From NCBI GenBank assembly GCA_029777225.1, contig JAKOSR010000033.1:1-23135 (forward strand): a stretch of 23,135 nucleotides of DNA. Reading direction: 5' to 3'. The translations under genes were made by a program, and so were the position numbers. The stretch comes from Chloroflexota bacterium. GTDB lineage: Bacteria > Chloroflexota > Anaerolineae > Anaerolineales > Anaerolineaceae. This document shows positions 1 to 6,362 of the stretch, in pieces. Below the pieces are notes generated by a model. That model was not told the origin of the DNA. It saw only the letters and a program-made list of their open reading frames with translations, and ran no database searches. Position 1 is the first letter of the stretch, and every line of letters begins with the position of its first letter.

Positions 1-28
1 ATTGCCAAGAGACTTTTCATTTAATGAT

Positions 29-56
29 TGCCGCTTAATTAGCGGCATTTTATTTT
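29..56 (+). terminator. Terminator-like hairpin, repeat copy 1
   Basis: A 7-bp perfect stem (29-35 with 41-47) and a 5-nt loop are followed by ATTTTATTTT-like sequence. It would end a transcript entering from the left edge. Confidence 0.6.
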
Positions 57-135
57 AATTTGGATGGTACTTATTGTGCACGCCTCCTGCGGAGGCAGGA
101 GTAGGTCATTGCCAAGAGACTTTTCATTTAATGAT

Positions 136-163
136 TGCCGCTTAATTAGCGGCATTTTATTTT
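136..163 (+). terminator. Terminator-like hairpin, repeat copy 2
   Basis: This is an exact copy of the 29-56 hairpin, displaced by 107 bp. Two identical terminators in series result from the tandem duplication. Confidence 0.55.
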
Positions 164-213
164 AATTTGGATGGTACTTATTGTGCACGCCTCCTGCGGA
201 GGCAGGAGTAGGT

Positions 214-555
214 ACATGCCTGGGGACCCAGTGTGAAAACAACAGTTTTTCCTCGGGATCGGTTGCCAAAAGGTAAGGTTTTGGTGCGTTCAAGAGCAGA
301 ACGCACCCTACGGGCTGCGCGGGTGGCATGGTTCATTTCCTCCATCTTCTACATTTGCCCAAGTTTACTTAACCTGAGACACGACGCCTAAAGACGTGTA
401 TGGGTAAAGAAATCCTCCATCATTTTTTTCATGTAAAATTGGATTACCCGATCAATCTCGCTCATACGCTTTTTGCGACGGGATGAGTAAAAGAAAATTG
501 GCGACGCGCCATGTGGCGCGAGACCAATCAGTCGAGTTCGCTGAAGGAGTTTTAC
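214..555. other. Non-coding leader region before the first PII-like/exchanger cassette
   Basis: No convincing gene lies here. There is an inverted repeat at 283-307 (GGTGCGTT/AACGCACC, 9-nt loop) and a perfect hairpin at 505-520 (CGCGCC-ATGT-GGCGCG). A TAAAAT box at 434-439 lies in a context (ATGTAAAAT then GGA, then ACCCGA) also found at 3234-3253 before the second cassette, at almost the same distance from the start codon (122 against 124 nt). I read 434-439 as the likely -10 box; no good -35 is visible. Confidence 0.5.
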
Positions 556-894
556 ATGTTTATTATTATGTTTGTGTTGGATAACCCGGAAAAATTATCC
601 GAGGTATTGGACGCTTGGGAGAAGGTGGGTGTTATCGGAGTGACCATCCTGGAGAGCACTGGGCTACAGCGACTTAAGCGAACCCACGTACCAATGCGCT
701 TCCTGCCAGGCGTTTATGAGGAACAAGAGAATCATTTGACACTCATCACGTTGGTTCAGGACGAAGCGCTCATCACCGCTTGCCTCCAAGCCGCGGAAAG
801 TATCGTTGGAGATCTGGACAATCCTGACACTGGAATTTTCACCGCCTGGCCAGCGACCCATATGAAGGGAATTGGTTCAAGAGCAGGTTCATAA
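556..894 (+). CDS. PII-like small signalling protein, copy A
   Basis: A 112-residue soluble protein. I chose the ATG at 556 because AAGGAG (544-549) sits 6 nt upstream and because it aligns with the paralogue at 3361; an earlier in-frame ATG at 511 would add 15 residues without an SD and falls in a hairpin loop. The pattern is that of the PII/CutA ferredoxin-like fold: a beta strand (MFIIMFVLD), helix 1 (KLSEVLDAWEKVG), a second strand (GVTILESTGL), a short loop in place of the long PII T-loop (around PMRFLP), then a second helix and a C-terminal GDLDNPDTGIF that recalls the PII motif TGxxGDGxIF. The classical uridylylated T-loop tyrosine context is absent. The exchanger gene starts one base after the stop codon, so the two are surely co-transcribed. 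I infer a transporter-regulating role; the ligand is unknown. Confidence 0.75.
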   Translation: MFIIMFVLDNPEKLSEVLDAWEKVGVIGVTILESTGLQRLKRTHVPMRFLPGVYEEQENHLTLITLVQDEALITACLQAAESIVGDLDNPDTGIFTAWPATHMKGIGSRAGS

Positions 895-895
895 G

Positions 896-1897
896 ATGAT
901 CTGGCTGGAATTTCTCATTAGCGCGGGTATCATCACCTTCGCATCCATTCAACTGGCTCGTTACGCGGATGTAATCGGCCTACGCACAAAACTCGGCTCT
1001 ATGTTTGCTGGCACGATGCTGCTTGCCACCGTCACCTCCATTCCTGAAATTCTCACGATCATCTACGCAGTACGGTTCAACGTACCTGACCTGGCAGCTG
1101 GCAACCTGTTTGGCAGCAATATGTTCAACATCATGCTGCTTGCTGTTTTAGATATAGTTCACCACAATCGGCGCATCTCGCGGAAAAACGCTGAACATCA
1201 CGCCCTAACGGGTAGCCTGACAATATTAATGATCGCCTTGGCTGTATTCTTCATCGTGGCGAAGATTCCATTAGAATTGAGCCTTGGAAAGTTCAAAGTG
1301 GGTCTTGACGGTATCACGATGCTCATCGTCTATTTCCTCATCATCTCCCTGCTGCGGAAACAATCCAAGAAGAGCATCAGCCATGAAGTCCACGCGGAAG
1401 TGCCTGAAGGGACACCTTCGCTTTGGGTGGCGTTGGCCTGGTTTGTCGCGGCTGCGCTGACGCTGGTATTTGTCACCCCCTGGCTGGTGGACTCTAGCTC
1501 GCAAATCGCGGAAATCACTGGATTAGGCAACACCTTTATCGGTTCCACACTGGTCGCAGTCGTCACCTCCCTGCCTGAATTGGTATCCACTATTTCAGCT
1601 GGTCGCGCGGGTGCTGATGACCTGGTGATTGGTAATCTTTTCGGCAGTAACATGTTTAACATGGCCTTGATCGGCCTGGCTGAGATCCTGTACCAACAGG
1701 GCAAGTTCTTTACGGTCATCGATGAGTCATTTCTGTTGATTGCAGCGATGGGGATGGTGATGAACGTTTTCGCGTTGGTCGCCACCCTGGCACGGTTGGA
1801 GAGACGCATTTGGTTCATCGAACTGGACGCGCTGTTATTAATCCTGATGTATTTGGGAGGGTTAGCCTTGCTGTTCTACCGCGGGATAGCACCTTGA
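896..1897 (+). CDS. CaCA-family sodium/calcium (cation) antiporter, copy A
   Basis: A 333-residue polytopic inner-membrane protein. The ATG at 896 was chosen over an in-frame start at 872 because the paralogue begins at the same residue (MVWLEFL) with the same one-base gap after the upstream stop. It carries the two inverted alpha-repeats of the Ca2+:cation antiporter family: repeat 1 about residues 39-78 (TSIPEI and GNLFGSNMFN) and repeat 2 about 216-255 (TSLPEL and GNLFGSNMFN). The acidic residues in the two SxPE motifs (E50, E228) are the expected ion ligands. A charged loop (about residues 154-177) separates the halves. The family exchanges Ca2+ or related cations for Na+, H+ or K+; the exact ions cannot be read here. 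Repeat 1 has SIPEI where copy B has the more usual SLPEL. Confidence 0.88.
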   Translation: MIWLEFLISAGIITFASIQLARYADVIGLRTKLGSMFAGTMLLATVTSIPEILTIIYAVRFNVPDLAAGNLFGSNMFNIMLLAVLDIVHHNRRISRKNAEHHALTGSLTILMIALAVFFIVAKIPLELSLGKFKVGLDGITMLIVYFLIISLLRKQSKKSISHEVHAEVPEGTPSLWVALAWFVAAALTLVFVTPWLVDSSSQIAEITGLGNTFIGSTLVAVVTSLPELVSTISAGRAGADDLVIGNLFGSNMFNMALIGLAEILYQQGKFFTVIDESFLLIAAMGMVMNVFALVATLARLERRIWFIELDALLLILMYLGGLALLFYRGIAP

Positions 1898-2242
1898 GAA
1901 CCTGTTAGTCGGCAGCTGTTGCCATTAGGGACGCCAGATCCAAATGTAGAACCTGATCTACGTATTGAGGGCGTGGTCGATTCTTATTGTTACTGTTGAG
2001 GAATTTATCGGTAAGGACAATGCAATTTAAAAGGGTAGATAGCATCTGGTAACGAACAATATCAAGAAAGCTTCGTCTCTGCGTCTGAATCCGATCAATC
2101 CCGACTACAAAGGCATAATCCATTTTCTTTTTCAGAACCATCATCCGAACCCAGCAGTTTCTAGGAGGTCGGATTCCATTACAAGTATTCGGTTTTGATA
2201 CAGCCGCTTCTACTCATAATCCGGAAATCCGCCAAATTGCCC
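1898..2242. other. Intergenic region, no supported gene
   Basis: I see nothing convincing in this 345-bp stretch. A minus-strand frame (2144 to 1905, 79 residues) is open but has no SD, no recognisable motif and no partner. A short GGCA/TGCC stem lies just after the exchanger stop, without a T-tract. The region is more AT-rich than what follows and may be decayed sequence. Confidence 0.4.
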
Positions 2243-2273
2243 TTGACTCTCCCCTTGGGGTAGGTATTACACT
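2243..2273 (+). promoter_or_regulatory. MerR-type promoter/operator of the regulator gene
   Basis: TTGACT (-35, 2243-2248) and TACACT (-10, 2268-2273) are separated by 19 bp, the over-long spacer typical of promoters that MerR-family activators untwist. The spacer contains an imperfect dyad (CTCCCC-TT-GGGGTAG) very like operators of BmrR-like multidrug regulators. The element lies about 40 bp upstream of the merR start, so the gene is probably autoregulated. Confidence 0.8.
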
Positions 2274-2310
2274 GTAGTTGCAGCAGCAAAAAGAAAATAA
2301 AGGATTAGTA

Positions 2311-3153
2311 ATGCTCAAGATTGGTGAGTTCTCCAAATCAACAGGAATGACCATCAAAGCGCTTCGTCACTACGAAAACCTTGGTCTTATCCGTCCGTAT
2401 TGGATCGATAAATATACCGGTTATCGCTACTACGATGAGACCCAGGTGGAAAGACTCAGGAAGGTCATCCATCTGAAAGGATTGGGATTCACGCTGCGGC
2501 AGGTGGGCCGCCTGTTGGATGGAAAGCTGCCGGAAGCAGAGCGCCTTAACATCATCGAGAACCAGCGCGCTGTCCTGAGGCAGCAACTGGAAACCAGCCG
2601 GGAACGACTGGCGCGACTGGAAGCATACGTCCAGCATATCAACCAACAATCGGTTATCAGTGAGGTTAAATTGGAGGTCACGATGACAATTGAAATCAAG
2701 TCCATTCCCGCGTTCAAGGTGGCTGGTCTGCTCTATGTCGGGCGAAACGAAAACGAAGAAATTTCGGGGTTATGGGAAAGGCTCAACGCACGCTGGGACG
2801 AGTTTTGTCCGAATGAAGTTGAGGCGGTTTATGGTGTTTGCCGGTCGATACCCAGCTCCGACAACGGTGACTTTGAGTACCTGGCAGGCGTTGCCTGTGA
2901 ATCCCTGGAAGGCCTGCCGGCGGACGCGGTCATGCGGGAGGTGCCGGCCTGTGACGTGGCCGTTTTCCGCCACGTCGGGGCGAAGGAAGGCTTGCACCAG
3001 ACTTATGAGCATATCTATTGGAAGCATCTGCCCGGGTCTGGTTACATGCCCCTGGAACCAGGTTTTGACATGGAGGTTTACACGGATGAGTTCAAGGGGT
3101 TCAGCCCGGACTCAGTGATGTATATCTACGTCCCAGTCAAGCCAAGGCTCTAA
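2311..3153 (+). CDS. MerR-family transcriptional regulator with GyrI-like effector-binding domain (BmrR type)
   Basis: A 280-residue cytoplasmic regulator. The ATG at 2311 starts the standard MerR N-terminus (MLKIGEFSKSTGMTIKALRH) and follows AAAGGA; a TTG at 2278 would lie in or before the transcription start. Residues 1-75 form the winged helix-turn-helix (ALRHYENLGLIRP, YTGYRYYDETQVERL), about 76-122 the dimerisation coiled coil, and about 130-280 a GyrI/AraC effector-binding domain of the kind that binds lipophilic cations or drugs in BmrR. It has its own 19-bp-spacer promoter and sits between two PII-like/exchanger cassettes, but no copy of its operator was seen before either one, so control of them is unproven. 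Confidence 0.88.
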   Translation: MLKIGEFSKSTGMTIKALRHYENLGLIRPYWIDKYTGYRYYDETQVERLRKVIHLKGLGFTLRQVGRLLDGKLPEAERLNIIENQRAVLRQQLETSRERLARLEAYVQHINQQSVISEVKLEVTMTIEIKSIPAFKVAGLLYVGRNENEEISGLWERLNARWDEFCPNEVEAVYGVCRSIPSSDNGDFEYLAGVACESLEGLPADAVMREVPACDVAVFRHVGAKEGLHQTYEHIYWKHLPGSGYMPLEPGFDMEVYTDEFKGFSPDSVMYIYVPVKPRL

Positions 3154-3166
3154 TTATTCTTCAATG

Positions 3167-3188
3167 CCCCCCGGGTGAGGCCGGGGGG
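3167..3188 (+). other. GC-rich hairpin after merR
   Basis: The arms CCCCCCG (3167-3173) and CGGGGGG (3182-3188) enclose an 8-nt loop, 13 nt after the merR stop. There is no T-tract, so alone it is not a standard terminator; it may act with the hairpin at 3207. Confidence 0.5.
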
Positions 3189-3206
3189 ATATGCTGCACT
3201 ATTCAC

Positions 3207-3235
3207 CCGGCGGTTGCTTACCGCCGGAGTTTTAT
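3207..3235 (+). terminator. Rho-independent terminator of merR
   Basis: A 7-bp stem (CCGGCGG 3207-3213, CCGCCGG 3221-3227) with a 7-nt loop is followed by AGTTTTAT. The loop start TTGCTT (3214-3219) could double as the -35 box of the next promoter. Confidence 0.65.
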
Positions 3236-3242
3236 GTAAAAT
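3214..3242 (+). promoter_or_regulatory. Candidate promoter of cassette B
   Basis: TTGCTT (3214-3219) and TAAAAT (3237-3242) are spaced by 17 bp. The -10 context (ATGTAAAAT, GGA, then ACCCGA) is shared with 431-452 upstream of cassette A. The -35 overlaps the merR terminator loop, so merR termination and this promoter occupy the same DNA. Confidence 0.45.
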
Positions 3243-3360
3243 GGAAGCACCCGACAAACCCCGGGTCGGCGCATCACGTCGGCCTGGAATATTGACTGCC
3301 GAGGAACGCTGACCAGATTTTCCCCTTGGCAAGTACATCGAGTTCTTGAAGGAGTAGCAA

Positions 3361-3699
3361 ATGTATACGATTTTCTTTGTGCTGGATGACCCGGACAAGT
3401 TGAGGGAGGTTCTGGATGCCTGGGAAAAGGTTGGCATCTCCGGCGTGACCATCCTGGAGAGCACCGGCCTGAACCGCGTCAAACGCAAGGCGTTCCCCAT
3501 GCGTTATTTGCCTGATTTTTACAACCAGGAAGAAAACCACCTGACCCTGATGACAATCGTCAAAGAGGAAGCGATGATTGAGGCTTGCCTCCAGGCCACC
3601 GAATCGGTTGTGGGAGAGCTTTCCAACCCCAATACCGGCATATTCGCCGCGTGGCCAATCAGTTTTGCCAAAGGGGGCTCGCTGAAGGTGGGGGATTAA
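3361..3699 (+). CDS. PII-like small signalling protein, copy B
   Basis: A 112-residue paralogue of the protein at 556, with roughly 60% identity by eye counting. The ATG at 3361 follows GAAGGAG. The most conserved blocks are EVLDAWEKVG, GVTILESTGL, PMRYLP, ENHLTL, EACLQATESVVGEL and NPNTGIFAAWP, which correspond to the helices, core strands and C-terminal TG-IF turn of a PII/CutA-type fold. The divergent residues cluster in the short T-loop-like segment and at the C-terminus, where partner or ligand specificity would be expected to change. It is followed one base later by the exchanger gene. The leader stretch TCGAGTTC..TGAAGGAG (3338-3354) is shared with copy A (532-549). Confidence 0.78.
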   Translation: MYTIFFVLDDPDKLREVLDAWEKVGISGVTILESTGLNRVKRKAFPMRYLPDFYNQEENHLTLMTIVKEEAMIEACLQATESVVGELSNPNTGIFAAWPISFAKGGSLKVGD

Positions 3700-3700
3700 C

Positions 3701-4702
3701 ATGGTTTGGCTGGAATTTCTCGCGGCTGCCGCGTTAATCACTTTCGCGTCCATTCAGCTTTCAAAATACGGCGATGTGATTGGTCTGCGCACCAAGCTGG
3801 GCGGCGCGTTTGCCGGGACTTTGCTCCTGGCGGGCGCGACGTCGTTACCTGAACTGCTGACCACCATCTCCGCTGTGCGAACCGGCGTGCCAGACCTGGC
3901 GGCGGGCAACCTGTTCGGCAGCAACATGTTCAATATCATGCTGCTAGGGATTTTGGACATGGTACATTACCGGCGGCGCATCTCCCGCAAGAGCGCGGAG
4001 AAGCACGCGCTTTCGGGCAGCCTGGCTGTTATGATGATTTCACTGGCCATCTTTTTTATCATCGCGGAGTTACCGGCGCGGATACGCCTCGGGAACTTCG
4101 TGGTGGGCGTGGATGGATTGGTCATGGTGATTGCTTATCTGCTGGTCATGTCCCTGCTGCGCAAACAGAGCCGCCAGTTGGTGGCCAACATCAAGGAGGA
4201 GGACATCCCTGAGGATGTGCCCTCGCTCAAAACCGCGTTAATTTGGTTCGTGGCTGCTGTGACAGTGCTGGTGGTTGTTACACCCTGGCTGGTGGATGCC
4301 AGCACGCGTATTGCGGATATCACAGGCCTGGGTACCACATTTATTGGCTCCACGTTATTAGCGGTGGTGACATCACTGCCCGAAACCGTTACCACCATCT
4401 CAGCAGCCCGGATTGGCGCGGATGATATGGCGATTGGCAACCTGTTTGGCAGCAACATGTTTAACATGTTCACCATCGGAGTTGCGGACCTGTTTTTCGC
4501 GGGCGGACGGTTCTTCGCGGTGATTGATCCGTCTTTCCTGCTGGTGGGTGTTATCGGTCTGTTGATGACCGTTTTCGCGCTGATAGCCACGCTGGCGAGG
4601 CTGGAACGACGCATTTGGTTCCTGGAAATTGATTCGGCGATTCTAATCCTGGCGTATTTTGCCGGCATGGCGCTGCTCTATATACGTGGAATAGCGCCCT
4701 AA
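3701..4702 (+). CDS. CaCA-family sodium/calcium (cation) antiporter, copy B
   Basis: A 333-residue membrane protein, collinear with the product of 896-1897 over its full length. The ATG at 3701 is preceded by AAGGTGGGGG. Alpha-repeat 1 (about 39-78) has TSLPEL and GNLFGSNMFN; alpha-repeat 2 (about 216-255) has TSLPET and GNLFGSNMFN; E50 and E228 are the predicted ion-binding acids. About ten membrane segments are apparent, with a charged central loop (RKQSRQLVANIKEEDIPED, about 154-172) as a possible docking site for the PII-like partner. Copy B is GC-richer than copy A, so the duplication is not recent or the copies have different histories. Confidence 0.9.
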   Translation: MVWLEFLAAAALITFASIQLSKYGDVIGLRTKLGGAFAGTLLLAGATSLPELLTTISAVRTGVPDLAAGNLFGSNMFNIMLLGILDMVHYRRRISRKSAEKHALSGSLAVMMISLAIFFIIAELPARIRLGNFVVGVDGLVMVIAYLLVMSLLRKQSRQLVANIKEEDIPEDVPSLKTALIWFVAAVTVLVVVTPWLVDASTRIADITGLGTTFIGSTLLAVVTSLPETVTTISAARIGADDMAIGNLFGSNMFNMFTIGVADLFFAGGRFFAVIDPSFLLVGVIGLLMTVFALIATLARLERRIWFLEIDSAILILAYFAGMALLYIRGIAP

Positions 4703-4723
4703 GCGGTGGCGCAGCGTACAAAA

Positions 4724-4749
4724 GGGGCGGCAAATTGCCGCTCCTTATT
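4724..4749. terminator. Bidirectional terminator between convergent genes
   Basis: GGGGCGGC (4724-4731) pairs with GCCGCTCC (4737-4744) with one G-U pair and an AAATT loop. On the minus strand it is followed by CCTTTTGT, on the plus strand by TTATT. It serves the exchanger (+) and the CSLREA protein (-). Confidence 0.75.
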
Positions 4750-4794
4750 GGTTAATCCCGAAAGCCCCGTGGTTTACAGTTGATATGAGGACCA

Positions 4795-6090
4795 TTACCG
4801 GCGGATAAACGGTAAAAAAATACGCCCGAGTTCAAACGGCCCGGTATCGCAATGACCATCAACGCGCCGCTGGTGGCGTTGGTCATCCTCAATTGAATAG
4901 AGTGGTGTGAAGCAACTATTGGGGCGGTGATTGATGGCTGGCGAATCGTCTAGTAGAGCATGGGTGAGAGTTGGGCCACCCCAGTTGCCGAGGTTACCCA
5001 GAAGCGGGTCTGTGTTGAGCAAATCGCCATTGGACAGGATGCCCGGCCAGCTGTTATCACTAAAGATGTTGTACCCGCCGCTGGTCCAGTTGGTTGTGTC
5101 GTTGTTAAAATTCTTCATTCCCAGCTGGGCCACGAAAATACTATCAGAAACAAAGGCGCCTCCAACATTAAAGATTGAACTCACATCCCCATTGTTTGCC
5201 AGCGTGCACGATTGCATGACCAGCTGGCCCTCATTGATGATGCCCGAAGGTGAGAACATGGAGGAATGGTTCCCACTCAGTGTGCTGTTTGTGATGGAGA
5301 GGGAAGAATAATTTGTAATGGTACCGCCCAGGCCAGTATTATCAAAAAAGGATGAGTAGGTGATAACGCAAGATTCCGCGCCTCCGGAATTAAAAATCGC
5401 CCATCCACGATCCGCGGCATTGTGAATAAAGCTGGAATCGACGATGGTGAGTCCACCACTGTTAAGGATTGCTCCTCCTATCAATGAGGCTTGACAGGCA
5501 TTAGGGGTGGCGCATGTAACGGAGTTATTTTGAAAAACCGTGCCTTCGAGAGTCAGATAGCCCGCGTTCACGATTGCCCCTCCGCCTGTCGTTGGGGTTG
5601 TTAAGACAAGGCTGGCTCCGCTGAAGGTAATATCCTGGATGAGGACCTTCGCGTGCCAACCAACCTCGAGGATGCGGTCAGTGAATCCTGGAAGGGTGTT
5701 AATGACAACGGTCCCTTTCTGGAGGGCCTTGATGGTTACCAGGTTCGTCGCGTTGGTGGCGCTGATGTCAAAATCGCCATGGTTGTTGTCATCGGTCGAG
5801 CTTGGAGAAATAACCAGGGTATAGGTGCCCGGGGGTACGAGAATGGTTACGGGCCCATCATCGATGTTCCCATTCGCCTCGGAGATGGCCGCGCGCAGGG
5901 TACACGGGCCGCCGGTTGGTTGGCCGGCGCTGCAGACGCTATTGGTCGCCAAATCGGGGAGGTCGCTGGAGCTGTTGACGGTAAAGGTTAGCCCGGTATC
6001 AGCCAAGGCCGGGGTTGGGATAAACGCGAAGACGCTTACCAGGACCAGGATGGACAAAAGGAAACCTAACCACTTTCGGACTGGGGACAT
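4795..6090 (-). CDS. Secreted CSLREA-type right-handed beta-helix protein (choice-of-anchor Q-like)
   Basis: A 431-residue exported protein. The start at 6090 is chosen because GGAGG lies just upstream and it begins a typical signal peptide (MSPVRKWLGFLLSILVLVSV, cleavage near ALA30); an upstream in-frame start at 6204 would bury this signal. Residues 63-73 carry the CSLREA-like motif CTLRAAISEAN. Then come short beta-helix rungs with recurring GGAIxNxGxLTxxxxxFxxN patterns. The C-terminal part has DSPAIN and DTGPFELG, typical of choice-of-anchor Q proteins, and the last residues are RIFLPFIRR, resembling the tail of the amylopullulanase next door. Such proteins are surface-exposed, usually of unknown substrate. 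No catalytic site of a known polysaccharide lyase is evident. Confidence 0.85.
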   Translation of the reverse strand: MSPVRKWLGFLLSILVLVSVFAFIPTPALADTGLTFTVNSSSDLPDLATNSVCSAGQPTGGPCTLRAAISEANGNIDDGPVTILVPPGTYTLVISPSSTDDNNHGDFDISATNATNLVTIKALQKGTVVINTLPGFTDRILEVGWHAKVLIQDITFSGASLVLTTPTTGGGAIVNAGYLTLEGTVFQNNSVTCATPNACQASLIGGAILNSGGLTIVDSSFIHNAADRGWAIFNSGGAESCVITYSSFFDNTGLGGTITNYSSLSITNSTLSGNHSSMFSPSGIINEGQLVMQSCTLANNGDVSSIFNVGGAFVSDSIFVAQLGMKNFNNDTTNWTSGGYNIFSDNSWPGILSNGDLLNTDPLLGNLGNWGGPTLTHALLDDSPAINHRPNSCFTPLYSIEDDQRHQRRVDGHCDTGPFELGRIFLPFIRR

Positions 6091-6309
6091 CTTTCCTCCA
6101 TTCAGTGAACCCTTGAGACGATGGATAAATTTTACCTCTGTATACAATAAAAATATCATCTCCACGACAAAATCATCCATTTTATGTTTGTTGGACTGAT
6201 CCAAATGCCCTCAACCCCTGGAGGGCTTGTCAGTCACATGCCCAGCCTGTTATTGTTAAGTTGCGGGGTGAATCTCCACGCGTTCCCACTTTTCACATTT
6301 ATATGCTTA

Positions 6310-6335
6310 AGAAAACAGACCCCTCCGCGGAGGGG
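6310..6335 (-). terminator. Rho-independent terminator of the amylopullulanase gene
   Basis: A perfect palindrome CCCCTCCGCGGAGGGG (6320-6335) lies about 27 nt after the stop codon. On the minus strand it is followed by TCTGTTTTCTT. Confidence 0.8.
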
Positions 6336-6362
6336 CCTGAATGGATGTAAATCAAGCAACTT

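Larger units (their letters stand above)
1..213. repeat. Two tandem copies of a 107-bp repeat
   Basis: Bases 1-106 recur at 108-213 with no difference that I can see, so the period is 107 bp. The array may extend left of the window. Each unit holds a perfect hairpin (29-47 and 136-154; arms TGCCGCT/AGCGGCA, loop TAATT) followed by a T-rich tract, which looks like a rho-independent terminator on the + strand. It also holds a GC-rich element (82-101 and 189-208) that can fold in two mutually exclusive ways: GCCTCC/GGAGGC or CTCCTGC/GCAGGAG. No ORF covers the array. It is most simply a recently duplicated terminator region of a gene lying to the left. Confidence 0.9.

Noticed and set aside
1..213. 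The direct repeat as a CRISPR array or integron attC sites
   Set aside because: The units are contiguous 107-mers without variable spacers, there is no cas gene or integrase, and the hairpins look like terminators.
511..555. ATG at 511 as the start of the first PII-like gene
   Set aside because: It falls in a hairpin loop, has no SD, and the 15 extra residues are absent from the paralogue; the ATG at 556 has a good SD.
1330..1818. A 162-residue minus-strand frame, and a similar one at 4135-4668
   Set aside because: Both lie antisense to the same part of the two paralogous exchangers, so their similarity only mirrors the real genes.
1905..2144. A 79-residue minus-strand frame in the gap after exchanger A
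   Set aside because: No SD, no motif and no partner; I could not support it as a gene, though a decayed fragment is possible.
6091..6204. N-terminal extension of the beta-helix protein to 6204
   Set aside because: The extension would place a normal signal peptide and a strong GGAGG site inside the protein; the shorter form is far more plausible.
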